Part shown: positions 27,083-35,885 of the stretch, one piece after another
Position numbering within the stretch: position 1 is the first letter of the stretch
Layout: every line of letters starts with the position of its first letter
Assembly (NCBI RefSeq): GCF_000012365.1
Contig: NC_007651.1
Span: forward strand, 3,410,001-3,474,000
DNA: 64,000 nt
Direction: 5' to 3'
From: Burkholderia thailandensis E264
Lineage (GTDB): Bacteria; Pseudomonadota; Gammaproteobacteria; Burkholderiales; Burkholderiaceae
Program-made: the position numbers and the translations under genes
Notes under the pieces: generated by a model
Databases searched by the model: none
What the model saw: only the letters and a program-made list of their open reading frames with translations
Told to the model about the DNA's origin: nothing

Positions 27083-28005
27083 GCCACCCCCTCGATCACG
27101 TCGGCGCCGCTCATCACCTGCACGAACACATCCTCCAAATCGGCCTTGCGGATCTCGATCTCATCGAAGCCGCAGCCGGCCGCGCGGCATAGCGACAGAA
27201 TCCGCTCGACCTCGTCGTAATCGGTGATCCGCAGCAGATGCTCGGGCTCCGCGGCGGGCGCGGGCTCGGCCTCGAGTGCGCGCAGCTCGGCGGGCAGCGC
27301 GCCGCCCGACAGCCGCACGAACAGTTGCAGCCCCGAGAAGCGCTGCAGCAGCGCGCGCGTGCGGTCGAGCGCGACGACTTCGCCGCGCCGGAGCATCGCG
27401 ATGCGGTCGCACAGCGATTCGGCTTCTTCGAGATAGTGGGTGGTCAGCACGATCGTGTGGCCTTCGCGATTCAGGCGCGAAATGAACTTCCAGAGCGTCT
27501 GGCGCAGCTCGACGTCGACGCCCGCCGTCGGCTCGTCGAGCACGATCACGGGCGGCCGGTGCACGAGCGCCTGCGCGACGAGCACGCGCCGCTTCATTCC
27601 GCCCGACAGCGCGCGCATGTTCGCGTCGGCCTTGTCGGTGAGATCGAGGTTCGCCATCACCTCGTCGATCCAGTCGTCGTTGCGGTGCAGCCCGAAGTAG
27701 CCGGACTGGATGCGCAGCGTCTCGCGCACCGTGAAGAACGGATCGAACACGAGCTCCTGCGGGACGACGCCGAGCGCGCGCCGCGCGGCCCGGAAATCCT
27801 TGACGACGTCGTGGCCGCGCACCGCGATGGTGCCTTCGTCGGCGCGCGCGAGGCCGGCGAGAATGCTGATGAGTGTGGTCTTGCCTGCGCCGTTCGGGCC
27901 GAGCAGACCGAAAAACTCGCCCTCCTCGACCGACAGGCTGACGCCCTTGAGCGCCTGAAGCGACTTGTAGCGCTTCTTGACGTGACGGATTTCTATGGCT
28001 GACAT
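27079..28005 (-). CDS. ABC exporter ATPase (YadG-like)
   Basis: The 308-residue ATPase has Walker A GPNGAGKTT, signature ALSGGMKRRV and Walker B VIVLDEPTAGVD. A C-terminal extension of about 80 residues follows, as in ABC-2 ATPases for drugs or polysaccharides. The ATG at 28005 (MSAIEIRHVKKRYK) matches the family start; the frame is open to 28089. It is coupled to the permease by an ATGA overlap. The 314-bp gap upstream holds a strong -10 element, so the ABC-ibaG-murA-his genes may have their own promoter. Confidence 0.93.
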   Translation of the reverse strand: MSAIEIRHVKKRYKSLQALKGVSLSVEEGEFFGLLGPNGAGKTTLISILAGLARADEGTIAVRGHDVVKDFRAARRALGVVPQELVFDPFFTVRETLRIQSGYFGLHRNDDWIDEVMANLDLTDKADANMRALSGGMKRRVLVAQALVHRPPVIVLDEPTAGVDVELRQTLWKFISRLNREGHTIVLTTHYLEEAESLCDRIAMLRRGEVVALDRTRALLQRFSGLQLFVRLSGGALPAELRALEAEPAPAAEPEHLLRITDYDEVERILSLCRAAGCGFDEIEIRKADLEDVFVQVMSGADVIEGVA

Positions 28006-28319
28006 GACTGAGCGCGGCACGACGGCCGCAGCACCTTGTTTATGCTCGATGCGAAAGGGGGAAATGGGGACCGTTCGGCAGTCCCGCAAAACGGTTGATT
28101 ATAGGGCAAACCGGCGAGACCGGCCGGCGCGGGGAACCCGGAGTCGAAGCCCGGACGCGCGATGCGCGTCGCGAAGGCGTTGAGCCGCGCTTTTGCGTGC
28201 TCTTGCGCGCACCGGCCGCCCCGGCCAGGCCGGAGCCGGCGCGCGTGCCATGGATCAACCAAGCGGGGGAAGGCCCGCAAACGGCACGCGGCGGCCGCGG
28301 GCGAGCCCGGACGCGAGCG
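28006..28319. other. Gap between mlaB and the ABC exporter, with a promoter candidate
   Basis: This 314-bp GC-rich region is the largest break in the 18-kb minus-strand run. It contains the TATAAT at 28098-28103 and no credible gene. It also contains short inverted repeats such as ACCGGC/GCCGGC near 28111-28130, without a U-run. Confidence 0.6.
28098..28103 (-). promoter_or_regulatory. -10 element for the ABC exporter/ibaG/murA/his unit
   Basis: A consensus TATAAT is read on the minus strand in the context CCCTATAATC, about 93 bp before the ATPase start. The hexamer 17 bp upstream (CGGCCG) is a poor -35, so an activator or alternative element is possible. The same CCCTATAAT context occurs before mlaF. 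Confidence 0.5.
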
Positions 28320-28589
28320 TCAATGTCGCCCGGAGAGAAGCGTGTCGACGCCGTACGCCTGCGCGAGGCTCGCGAGCTTCGGCGGCAGGTTGACGATGTC
28401 GAGCGTCACGCCGCGCGCACGCGCGGCGCGCTGCCACGCGAGCAGCACCGCGAGCGCCGACGAATCGAACTGCGCGAGCGCGCCGCACTCGACGGCGGTC
28501 GCGCCCGCCTCGATGCGCGCGAGCCCTTGCGCGAGCGCGGCCTTCGCGCTCGCATGGGTCAGCGCCGCGCCGGCGTCGAAGCTGCTCAC
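28320..28589 (-). CDS. mlaB: STAS-domain protein MlaB of the Mla lipid-transport complex
   Basis: MlaB is the small cytoplasmic STAS subunit bound to the MlaF ATPase. Starting at GTG 28589, which overlaps the mlaC stop as GTGA, the product is 89 residues. CGALAQFDSSALAVLLAWQRAAR is the STAS core, where the Ser follows Asp as in anti-sigma antagonists. NLPPKLASLAQAYGV matches the MlaB C-terminus. The open frame extends upstream into mlaC, but the coupled GTG gives the right domain length. The position after mlaC supports the name. Confidence 0.85.
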   Translation of the reverse strand: MSSFDAGAALTHASAKAALAQGLARIEAGATAVECGALAQFDSSALAVLLAWQRAARARGVTLDIVNLPPKLASLAQAYGVDTLLSGRH

Positions 28590-29218
28590 GATGCCTGCTT
28601 GCCCGAGGCAAGCTGCTGGTTGCGCTCGGTCAGGAACTGGATCAGACCGTCGACGCCGCTTTGCTGGATCTTCTCGTTGAACTGCTGCTGGTAGGTCTGG
28701 ATCAGCCATGCGCCCAGCACGTTCAGGTCATAGACGCGCCAGCCCTGCGTCGTCTTGTACAGGCGGTAGTCGATCTGCACCGGCTGGCCGTTGTTCATCG
28801 CGACCGTGCGCACGACGACGTCGGTGGCATCCGCATCGGCGCGGAACGGCGGGTACTGGATCTGCTGATCCGGCTTCAGTTGCGCGAGCGCGCCCGAATA
28901 GGTGCGGATCAGCAGTTGCTTGAACTGCTCGATCACCTGCTGCTGCTGAGCGGGCGTCGCGGTGCGCCAGTTGCGGCCCATCGCGAGCTGCGTCGTGCGG
29001 CGGAAATCGGTGTACGGCAGGATGTCCTTGTTGACGATCGTCATGATGCGGGCGATGTCGCCCTGCTTGATCGTCTGCGTGCGCACTTCGTCGAGCACCT
29101 GCTGCGTCGCGGACTTGATGAGCGCCTGCGGGTTCGACTGGTCGACCTCCGCATGCGCGACGGCCGCACCGAACGAGAACAGCGCAGCAAAGACGGGGAT
29201 CAGAAACAGTTTCTTCAT
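28586..29218 (-). CDS. mlaC: Periplasmic phospholipid-binding protein MlaC
   Basis: MlaC shuttles phospholipid between MlaA at the outer membrane and MlaFEDB at the inner membrane. The 210-residue protein has a signal peptide (MKKLFLIPVFAALFSFGAAVAHA) and family segments ILPYTDFRRTTQLAMGRNWR, FKQLLIRTYSGALAQL and YDLNVLGAWLIQTYQQQFNE. It is placed between mlaA and mlaB and overlaps mlaB by 4 bp. Confidence 0.96.
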   Translation of the reverse strand: MKKLFLIPVFAALFSFGAAVAHAEVDQSNPQALIKSATQQVLDEVRTQTIKQGDIARIMTIVNKDILPYTDFRRTTQLAMGRNWRTATPAQQQQVIEQFKQLLIRTYSGALAQLKPDQQIQYPPFRADADATDVVVRTVAMNNGQPVQIDYRLYKTTQGWRVYDLNVLGAWLIQTYQQQFNEKIQQSGVDGLIQFLTERNQQLASGKQAS

Positions 29219-29263
29219 AGGTATGACCTGCTTGTGTGAGTCGATGCCAGACTTGGAACCATC

Positions 29264-29295
29264 GACGGCGGCGCAAGTTCTCGCCGGCCGCCGTC
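29264..29295 (-). other. Intercistronic hairpin between mlaA and mlaC
   Basis: GACGGCGGC (29264-29272) pairs perfectly with GCCGCCGTC (29287-29295) in the 114-bp mlaA-mlaC gap. No U-run follows on the minus strand. It may stabilise or process the message, separating levels of MlaA and MlaC. Confidence 0.5.
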
Positions 29296-29332
29296 AGAAT
29301 CGTTTCCGGCTGTAACCGATGTAAGCGCCGGA

Positions 29333-30268
29333 TCAGTGCAGCCGGATGCTCGGCCAATGGATGCCGCCCGGCGACGGCGGCACGACCTGCTGCGCCGGCA
29401 CGTTCGTCGCGCTGCTCGGGTTCGGCGCCGAGGCCGCGGCCGGTGCAGCCACGGCCGGCGCGCCCGATGCCGCCGGCGCCGCGGCCGCGCCGCTCGCGGG
29501 CGCCGCGGCGCCCTCCTCCGGCATCTCGTAATTCGGCGGCGGCGCTTCGTTGCCGTAATCCGGCAGGTTCGACTGCGCCCCCGCGCCACCGCCGATCAAC
29601 GCCTGACGGCGCTGCAGGTACGCGTTGCGCACGAACGAATACTTGTCGATCGCGGCCGCCTCGAGCACGTCGCCCGCGCCCAGCAGGTTCGCGCGCGTGT
29701 TCACGAGGTTCAGGCCGAACAGGCCCCAGCTCACGCTGTCGGGCCGCACGTAGGTGAGCGGGTTGCCCGCGTAGTCGACGGCGAGGCCCGCCGTGTCGCG
29801 CACGGTGCTCGGGCCGAGCAGCGGCAGCACGAGGTACGGGCCGCTCGGCACGCCGTAGTGGCCGAGCGTCACGCCGAAGTCGTTCGCGTGCTTCGGCAGC
29901 TTCGCGAGCGTCGCGACGTCGAACAGGCCGCCCACGCCGAACACCGTGTTGATCACGACCCGCATGATATCGCCGACGCCGTCGGCGATCTTCAACTGCA
30001 CGAGGTTGTTCGCGGCGATGTAGACGTCGCCGATGTTCGAGAAGAAGTTCGTCACGCTGTCGCGCATCGGCTGCGGCACCGCCCACTGGTAGCCGCGCGC
30101 GACCGGCTTGAGCGCGTACTGGTCGACCTTGTCGTTGAACGTGTACATCGTCCGGTTGAAGCCTTCGAACGGATCGCCCTTCGTCGGCGTCTGGACCGTC
30201 GCGCAACCGCTCAATGCCGCGGCGGCCGTGACCGCCAGCACCGCTTGGCTGATGCGGATCGTCTGCAT
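29333..30268 (-). CDS. mlaA: Outer-membrane lipoprotein MlaA (VacJ)
   Basis: MlaA removes mislocalised phospholipid from the outer leaflet and passes it to MlaC. The 311-residue protein has lipobox LSGC at Cys22, then FEGFNRTMYTFNDKVDQYALKPVARGY and GVGDIMRVVINTVFGVGGLFDVA. LGHYGVPSGPYLVLPLLGPSTVRD is a VacJ hallmark. After about residue 230 a low-complexity Ala/Pro tail of some 80 residues replaces the shorter end of the E. coli protein. In E. coli mlaA is unlinked; here it sits inside the mla operon between mlaD and mlaC. Confidence 0.95.
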   Translation of the reverse strand: MQTIRISQAVLAVTAAAALSGCATVQTPTKGDPFEGFNRTMYTFNDKVDQYALKPVARGYQWAVPQPMRDSVTNFFSNIGDVYIAANNLVQLKIADGVGDIMRVVINTVFGVGGLFDVATLAKLPKHANDFGVTLGHYGVPSGPYLVLPLLGPSTVRDTAGLAVDYAGNPLTYVRPDSVSWGLFGLNLVNTRANLLGAGDVLEAAAIDKYSFVRNAYLQRRQALIGGGAGAQSNLPDYGNEAPPPNYEMPEEGAAAPASGAAAAPAASGAPAVAAPAAASAPNPSSATNVPAQQVVPPSPGGIHWPSIRLH

Positions 30269-30315
30269 GATGTTCTTCCCCTCGCTTCTTCTCTCGTATG
30301 CCGCTCGCGCGGCGT

Positions 30316-30840
30316 TCAATGTGCCGCCGCGCCCGACGCGGCCGGCGCGGGCGCGCCCGACGCGGCGGCCGGCTTCGCGCCGCCCGCGTCCGCGGCCTTG
30401 CTGTAGAGGAACTGGCCGATCAGGTTCTCGAGCACGATCGCCGACTGCGTCATCGTGATCGTATCGCCCGCCTTCAGCATTTCCGTGTCGCCGCCCGGAT
30501 CGAGGCCGATGTACTGCTCGCCGAGCAGGCCCGACGTCAGGATCTTCGCCGACGAATCCTTCGGAAACTGGTACTGCTTGTCGAGATCGATCGTGACGAG
30601 CGCCTGGTAGGTGTTCGTGTCGAAGCCGATCGTCTTCACGCGCCCGACCACGACGCCCGCGCTTTTCACGGCCGCGCGCGGCTTCAGGCCGCCGATGTTG
30701 TCGAACTTCATCTTCACCGCGTAAGTCGGCTGAAACGACAGCGAGCTCATGTTGCCGACTTTCAGCGCGAGAAACAGCAACGCGAGAAATCCCAACACTA
30801 CGAAGAGGCCGACCCAGAAGTCGAGAGCAGTCTTTTTCAT
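30316..30840 (-). CDS. mlaD: MCE-domain lipid-transport protein MlaD
   Basis: MlaD is the membrane-anchored, hexameric MCE subunit of the Mla transporter. The 174-residue protein has an N-terminal membrane helix (FWVGLFVVLGFLALLFLALKVG) and the MCE core FDNIGGLKPRAAVKSAGVVVGRV. ILTSGLLGEQYIGLDPGGD follows. The C-terminus ends in an Ala/Pro tail, as in MlaA. A GGGA site favours the ATG at 30840 over the one 6 bp upstream. It is 18 bp after mlaE. Confidence 0.95.
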   Translation of the reverse strand: MKKTALDFWVGLFVVLGFLALLFLALKVGNMSSLSFQPTYAVKMKFDNIGGLKPRAAVKSAGVVVGRVKTIGFDTNTYQALVTIDLDKQYQFPKDSSAKILTSGLLGEQYIGLDPGGDTEMLKAGDTITMTQSAIVLENLIGQFLYSKAADAGGAKPAAASGAPAPAASGAAAH

Positions 30841-30858
30841 CGTCATCCCAGAAAAGGC

Positions 30859-31626
30859 TTAGCTGAACATCAACGCGGTCAGCAGGAAATCGAGGCCGAG
30901 CACGGCAAGCGACGCGTACACGACTGTCTTGGTCGTCGCGTGCGACACGCCCTCGGGCGTCGGCTTCGCTTCGTAACCCTGAAACAGCGCGATAAACGTG
31001 ACGGCGAAGCCGAACACGACGCTCTTGATCACGCCGTTGCCGACGTCGGCCCACACTTCGACGCCGCCTTGCATCTGCGACCAGAACGCGCCGGGATCGA
31101 CGCCGATCAGGAGCACGCCGACGACGTAGCCGCCGAGCACGCCGACCGCGCTGAAGATCGCCGCGAGCAGCGGCATCGCGATGACGCCCGCCCACATCCG
31201 CGGCGCGATCACGTTCTTCAGCGGATCGACCGCCATCATCTCGAGCGCGGTCAGTTGCTCGCCCGCCTTCATCAGGCCGATCTCGGCCGTGAGCGACGTG
31301 CCCGCGCGGCCCGCGAACAGCAGCGCCGACACGACGGGGCCGAGCTCGCGCACGAGCGACAGCGCGACGAGCAGGCCCAGCGCCTGCTCGGAGCCGTAGC
31401 GGTTCAGCGTGTAGTAGCCCTGCAGGCCGAGCACGAAGCCGACGAACAGGCCCGACACGGCAATGATCACGAACGAATAATTGCCGAGGAAGTGGATCTG
31501 CTTCGTGACGAGCCGTGGCCGCCGCAACAGTGAAAAGAATTCGAGCACGACGCGCACGAACATCCGGGTCGCATAGCCCGTGCGCTCGAGTCCGCCGATC
31601 ACGAAACGCCCGATCGCGCTGATCAT
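30859..31626 (-). CDS. mlaE: Mla transporter permease MlaE
   Basis: MlaE is the inner-membrane permease of the MlaFEDB complex. The 255-residue protein shows the MlaE-family segments LGPVVSALLFAGRAGTSLTAEIGLMKAGEQLTALEMM and IAPRMWAGVIAMPLLAAIFSAVGVLGGY. About five membrane helices follow an N-terminal amphipathic region. Its ATG overlaps the mlaF stop (ATGA). Confidence 0.96.
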   Translation of the reverse strand: MISAIGRFVIGGLERTGYATRMFVRVVLEFFSLLRRPRLVTKQIHFLGNYSFVIIAVSGLFVGFVLGLQGYYTLNRYGSEQALGLLVALSLVRELGPVVSALLFAGRAGTSLTAEIGLMKAGEQLTALEMMAVDPLKNVIAPRMWAGVIAMPLLAAIFSAVGVLGGYVVGVLLIGVDPGAFWSQMQGGVEVWADVGNGVIKSVVFGFAVTFIALFQGYEAKPTPEGVSHATTKTVVYASLAVLGLDFLLTALMFS

Positions 31627-32441
31627 CTGCGCCCTCCGCCAAGTCCGAAGTCCGCCGCGAGCGGCTGGCTCATGTAGTGAAATTTGAACGGGCCGTCCGG
31701 CGCGCCGTCGATGAACTGGCGCACGCTCGGATCGGTCGACGCACGCAGCTCGTCGGGCGTGCCCTCGGCCAGCACGCCGCCGTTCGCGAGGAAGTACACG
31801 TAATCCGCGATCGCGAACGATTCCGGCACGTCGTGCGTGACGAGGATCGACGTCGCGCCGAGCGCATGGTTCAGCGTGCGGATCAGGTTTGCGGTGATGC
31901 CGAGCGAAATAGGGTCGAGGCCCGCGAACGGCTCGTCGTACATGATGAGCTGCGGGTCGAGCGCGATCGCCCGCGCGAGCGCGATGCGCCGCGCCATCCC
32001 GCCCGACACCTCGGACGGCATCAGCTCGCGCGCGCCGCGCAGGCCGACCGCGTTGAGCTTCATCAGCACGAGATCGCGGATCAGCTCTTCGGGCAGATCC
32101 GTGTGCTCGCGCAGCGCGAACGCGACGTTGTCGTACACCGACATGTCGGTGAAGAGCGCGCCGAACTGAAACAGCATGCCCATCTTGCGGCGCAGCGCGT
32201 AGAGGCCCTCGCGCGTCTGCGCGCCGACATCGGCGCCGTCGAACAGCACCTGGCCGCGGCGTGCGCGCACGAGCCCGCCGATCAGGCGCAGCACGGTGGT
32301 CTTGCCGCAGCCTGAACCGCCCATCACCGCGACCACCTGGCCGCGTGCGAAGCGCATGTTCAGGTTCGACAGGACGAGACGCTCGCCGTAGCCGAAATCG
32401 ACGTCGCGAAGCGCCAGCAGGGACTCGGAGGAGGAGCTCAC
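31623..32441 (-). CDS. mlaF: Mla transporter ATPase MlaF
   Basis: MlaF powers lipid transport by the Mla complex. The 272-residue ABC ATPase has Walker A GGSGCGKTT, signature VSGGMARRIALARA and Walker B LIMYDEPFAGLD. The C-terminal extension (about 240-272) corresponds to the region that in E. coli contacts MlaB. It is the first gene of mlaF-E-D-A-C-B, with a promoter candidate about 33 bp upstream. Confidence 0.96.
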   Translation of the reverse strand: MSSSSESLLALRDVDFGYGERLVLSNLNMRFARGQVVAVMGGSGCGKTTVLRLIGGLVRARRGQVLFDGADVGAQTREGLYALRRKMGMLFQFGALFTDMSVYDNVAFALREHTDLPEELIRDLVLMKLNAVGLRGARELMPSEVSGGMARRIALARAIALDPQLIMYDEPFAGLDPISLGITANLIRTLNHALGATSILVTHDVPESFAIADYVYFLANGGVLAEGTPDELRASTDPSVRQFIDGAPDGPFKFHYMSQPLAADFGLGGGRR

Positions 32442-32473
32442 GGAGCGGACAATCCTTATACGCAGAACGCCGA

Positions 32474-32503
32474 ATTATAGGGCCTGCATCGGAATGATGT
32501 CGT
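32474..32503 (-). promoter_or_regulatory. Promoter candidate for the mla operon
   Basis: The minus strand has a consensus TATAAT (32479-32474) in the context CCCTATAATTC, with ACGACA 18 bp upstream as a fair -35. It lies in the 99-bp gap between the thiE stop and the mlaF start. It would drive mlaFEDACB, possibly reading on into the ABC-murA-his block. Confidence 0.55.
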
Positions 32504-32540
32504 GAAGGCTTCTCAGGCGCCCCAGTCAGAGATTGTCAAA

Positions 32541-33635
32541 TTATCGTCCGAAGTTTTTCTGCATTGCAACAATCGCTTCCCGGTAATCGGCCGCTGCCGT
32601 GATCGCGCTGACGACGGCCGCGCTGCCGACGCCCGCCGCCAGCACCGCGCCGAGTGTGTCGACAGTGATTCCGCCGATCGCGACGAGCGGCGCCTGCGGC
32701 CCCGCGAAGCGCGCATAGCGCGCGAGCCGCGCGAGGCCCTGCGGCGGCGCGGCGACCGCCTTCGTCGCGGTCGCGAACACCGGGCCGAGCGCGAGATAGC
32801 TCGGCTTCAACTGCAACGCGACGAGCATTTCGTAATAGCCGTGGCTCGACAGGCCGAGCCGCACGCCGGCCTGCGCGATCGCTCGAAGCTCGGCGGTCTC
32901 GAGATCCTCCTGGCCGAGGTGGATGCCGTACGCGCCCGCGTCGAGCGCGAGCCGCCAGTGATCGTTGATGAACACGCGCGCGTCCGGATGACGGCGGCCC
33001 GCGGCGACGGCCCGCTCGACCTCCGCGCGCAGCGCGTCGGGCGACGCGTCCTTCACGCGCAGCTGCACGGTCCGCACGCCGCAGTCGAGCACGCGCTCGA
33101 CCCATTCGGCGCTCGGCAGCACCGGATACAGGCCGAGCCGCTGCGGACACGGCGGGAACGCGGGCTCGGGCGCGGCCGGCACGCCGAGCACGCGCGGAAA
33201 GCGCGCCGGATCGACGGGCCACGGATCGTCGCCGCGCGCCTCGTCACCGTCCCGCCACGCGAGCGCGAGCACGAGCGCGTCGGGCGCGGCGAAGCCGCAA
33301 TCGAGAAAGGCGGCGAGCGCCGCGATCCAGTCGTCGGCGAGCGGCGCGCGCGAAGCGAGCGCGTGGCGCGCCGCGCCCGTATGGAGCGTCGCCGATACGT
33401 CATCGATGACGATCGCCTGCGCGCCCGCCGCGGTCAGCCGCGCGATGTGCACGTCGGCGTCGCCCGCGGCGGCGACCCACAGGTCGCCCGCGCGCGGATG
33501 CTCGGGCGGCGCGAGGCAGATTCGCGTGCGCGCATCGGGCCGCGGCCACACGCCGAGCGCCGCGCGGATCCGCTCGGCGGCCTCGGAGAGTTCGTCCGCG
33601 GGCGGCCAGAACGCGTCGGGCAGCGCGGCGCTCAT
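32541..33635 (-). CDS. thiE: Thiamine phosphate synthase with a large N-terminal extension (ThiE)
   Basis: The C-terminal 200 residues (about 165-364) are a thiamine phosphate synthase barrel: [47 protein letters not shown] and the VAIGGIT phosphate loop. It joins thiazole phosphate with HMP-PP. The first 160 residues are an extra domain of alternating Ala-rich helices and short strands ([24 protein letters not shown]) that I cannot assign with confidence. It might be a degenerate sugar or HMP-kinase-like fold. It overlaps thiG by 4 bp (ATGA), which fixes the start at 33635, so the extension is real. Confidence 0.9.
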   Translation of the reverse strand: MSAALPDAFWPPADELSEAAERIRAALGVWPRPDARTRICLAPPEHPRAGDLWVAAAGDADVHIARLTAAGAQAIVIDDVSATLHTGAARHALASRAPLADDWIAALAAFLDCGFAAPDALVLALAWRDGDEARGDDPWPVDPARFPRVLGVPAAPEPAFPPCPQRLGLYPVLPSAEWVERVLDCGVRTVQLRVKDASPDALRAEVERAVAAGRRHPDARVFINDHWRLALDAGAYGIHLGQEDLETAELRAIAQAGVRLGLSSHGYYEMLVALQLKPSYLALGPVFATATKAVAAPPQGLARLARYARFAGPQAPLVAIGGITVDTLGAVLAAGVGSAAVVSAITAAADYREAIVAMQKNFGR

Positions 33636-34447
33636 GCGTGGCTCCCGTCCTGGTGCCAGAACGGCATGCCGACGACGGGCGTGCTCGCATGCGCGCTCTC
33701 GCGGGCATCCATCGGCCCCGCGAGATACGCGGCGCGCCCCGCGTCCACGCCCTGCGCGAACGCGCGCGCCATGATCTCCGGATGCGTCGCCTGCGATACG
33801 GCCGTGTTCAGCAGCACGCCGTCGAAGCCCCACTCCATCACCTGGCACGCATGCGACGGCACGCCAAGCCCCGCGTCGACGATGAGCGGCACGTCCGGCA
33901 GCCGCTCGCGCAGCACGCGCAGCCCGTACGGGTTCACGACGCCCTTGCCGGTGCCGATCGGCGCGCCCCACGGCATCAGCGCCTCGCAGCCGGCGTCGAG
34001 CAGGCGCCGGGCGATCACGAGATCCTCGGTGCAGTACGGCAGCACCTTGAAGCCGTCCTTCACCAGCAGCGCCGCCGCTTCGATCAGGCCGACCGGGTCC
34101 GGCTGCAACGTATAGTCGTCGCCGATCAGCTCGAGCTTGATCCAGTCGGTCTCGAACACCTCGCGCGCCATCTGCGCGGTCGTCACAGCCTCGGCGATCG
34201 TCTGGCAGCCCGCCGTGTTCGGCAAGAGCGGCACGTCGTGGCGCTTGAGCAGATCGAAGAAGCCGGCCTCGGCCGCGCCGGCGTTCATCTGGCGCCGCAG
34301 CGCGACCGTCACCATCCCCGGCCGCGCGGCCGCGATCGAATCGGACAGCGACTGCAGCGACGGATAGCGCGACGTGCCGAGCAGCACGCGGCTCGCGAAG
34401 GTTTGGCCGTGCAGCGTGAGCGTATCGGCGGAGGAAAGGAGCGTCAT
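33632..34447 (-). CDS. thiG: Thiazole synthase ThiG
   Basis: ThiG builds the thiazole phosphate ring from deoxyxylulose phosphate, dehydroglycine and ThiS thiocarboxylate. The 271-residue barrel has [38 protein letters not shown] with the Schiff-base Lys, and [20 protein letters not shown]. An in-frame open stretch reaches 34564, but the ATG at 34447 matches the family start. Coupled to thiE by ATGA. Confidence 0.97.
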   Translation of the reverse strand: MTLLSSADTLTLHGQTFASRVLLGTSRYPSLQSLSDSIAAARPGMVTVALRRQMNAGAAEAGFFDLLKRHDVPLLPNTAGCQTIAEAVTTAQMAREVFETDWIKLELIGDDYTLQPDPVGLIEAAALLVKDGFKVLPYCTEDLVIARRLLDAGCEALMPWGAPIGTGKGVVNPYGLRVLRERLPDVPLIVDAGLGVPSHACQVMEWGFDGVLLNTAVSQATHPEIMARAFAQGVDAGRAAYLAGPMDARESAHASTPVVGMPFWHQDGSHA

Positions 34448-34499
34448 CGGAAGATCCTGTGGAAACGGGGTGCGGGGACGATGCGGGTACGCCGGCGCG

Positions 34500-34697
34500 T
34501 CAGCCGCCCGCGACCGGATGCACGATGTCGAGCTTGTCGCCCGCGGCGAGCGCGCGCGCCGCATGCTGCGTGCGCGCGACGAACGCGCCGTTGACCGCGA
34601 CCGCGAACGGCGGCCGCGCGCCGTATGCGGCGAGCGCGTCGGCGAGCGTCGCGCCTTCGGGCAGCGAGAGCGTCTGCTGGTTGACCTGAATGTCCAT
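34500..34697 (-). CDS. thiS: Sulfur carrier protein ThiS
   Basis: ThiS carries the sulfur atom for thiazole synthesis as a C-terminal thiocarboxylate. The 65-residue beta-grasp protein ends in the required Gly-Gly (VHPVAGG). FAVAVNGAFVARTQH and LAAGDKLDIVHPV are typical. It lies between thiO and thiG, 52 bp from thiG. Confidence 0.96.
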   Translation of the reverse strand: MDIQVNQQTLSLPEGATLADALAAYGARPPFAVAVNGAFVARTQHAARALAAGDKLDIVHPVAGG

Positions 34698-34751
34698 GGT
34701 GACTGTCGATTGATCGGATTTGATCGGATTAGAGCGAATCGTCCCGGGCGC

Positions 34752-35885
34752 TCATGCGGACGCGTGCGCCGCGCGGTGCTGCAGCAGCGCCGGCCAGCGT
34801 GCGTCGCGCCGCCAAGCGGCGAACGTGTCGGCGTCCTTCACGGTGCGCTCGATGAGCGCCTGCGCGAAGCGGGCCGCGGTATCGGCGACTTCCGGCGCGA
34901 TCATGAAGCCGTGCCGGTACAGGCCGTTGACCGCGAGCGTCGCGCCGCCGTCCCAGACGAGCGCCGGACGATGGTCCGGCAGCGTCGGCCGGCATTGCGC
35001 ATTCAGTTCGAGAATACGCGCTTCGCCGAACGCCGGATGCACGGAGAACGCGGCGCTCAGCAGCTCGAGCGCCGAGCGCACGCTGACAGGCGACATGTCC
35101 TCGCCCTCGATCTCGGTCGCGCCGATCACGTAGAGATCGTTCTCCTTCGGCGCGACATAGAGCGGATAGCGCGGATGCAGCAGCCGCACGGGCCGCGTCA
35201 GGCCGATGCCGGGCGCATGCACGCGCGCAACTTCGCCGCGGATTCCGCGCAGCGTCGGCATCTGCGCTTTCGCGCCGAGTCCGCGGCAGTCGATCGTCAC
35301 ACGCGCGGCAGGCGCCGCATCGGGCGCCACGGCGACGTTCCAGTGCGCGTCGACGCGGCGCTCGGCGAGGCCCGCGGCGAGCGCGTGCAGCACCTGGCGG
35401 TTGTCGAGCTGGCCCTCGCGCGGCAGCAGCAGGCCGTGCGCGAAGCGCCCGGCGAGCGCCGGCTCGGCCGCGTCGACCTGCGCGCCCGCGAGCGCGACGA
35501 GCCCGCCGTCGAGCAGTTCGGCGCCCGCGTTCGCGCGCACGCGGCGCTCGAAGAGCGGCGCTTCCGCGCGGTCCGCGTGATGCCAGACGACAAGCGTGCC
35601 GTTGCGCTGGAAGAACACGGGCTCCGGCAGCTCGGCAAGCCAGCCCGGCCAGAGATCGAACGACGCGACGCCGAGATCGGTGATGAAGCGCTCGGCGCTC
35701 GCGGCCTCGGCGAGCGGCGCGAGCATCGCGGCCGCGACCCACGCGGCCGAGCCGGAGCCCGCCGCGTCGCCGCGCTCGTAGAGCGACACGCGGTGGCCCG
35801 CGCCCGCGAGGCGCCACGCGATCAGGCGGCCGACGAGGCCGCCGCCCAGCACCGCGAAATCGGGTTCAGACGCACGCATGTTCAT
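34752..35885 (-). CDS. thiO: FAD-dependent glycine oxidase ThiO
   Basis: ThiO oxidises glycine to dehydroglycine for thiazole synthesis. The 377-residue protein has the dinucleotide fold FAVLGGGLVGRLIAWRLAGAG-H-RVSLYERGD at the start, then RGIRGEVARVHAPG and VNGLYRHGFMIAPEVA near the FAD site at the end. The ATG at 35885 (MNMRASEPDF) puts the FAD motif at residue 9. It is the first gene after the TPP riboswitch. Confidence 0.92.
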   Translation of the reverse strand: MNMRASEPDFAVLGGGLVGRLIAWRLAGAGHRVSLYERGDAAGSGSAAWVAAAMLAPLAEAASAERFITDLGVASFDLWPGWLAELPEPVFFQRNGTLVVWHHADRAEAPLFERRVRANAGAELLDGGLVALAGAQVDAAEPALAGRFAHGLLLPREGQLDNRQVLHALAAGLAERRVDAHWNVAVAPDAAPAARVTIDCRGLGAKAQMPTLRGIRGEVARVHAPGIGLTRPVRLLHPRYPLYVAPKENDLYVIGATEIEGEDMSPVSVRSALELLSAAFSVHPAFGEARILELNAQCRPTLPDHRPALVWDGGATLAVNGLYRHGFMIAPEVADTAARFAQALIERTVKDADTFAAWRRDARWPALLQHRAAHASA

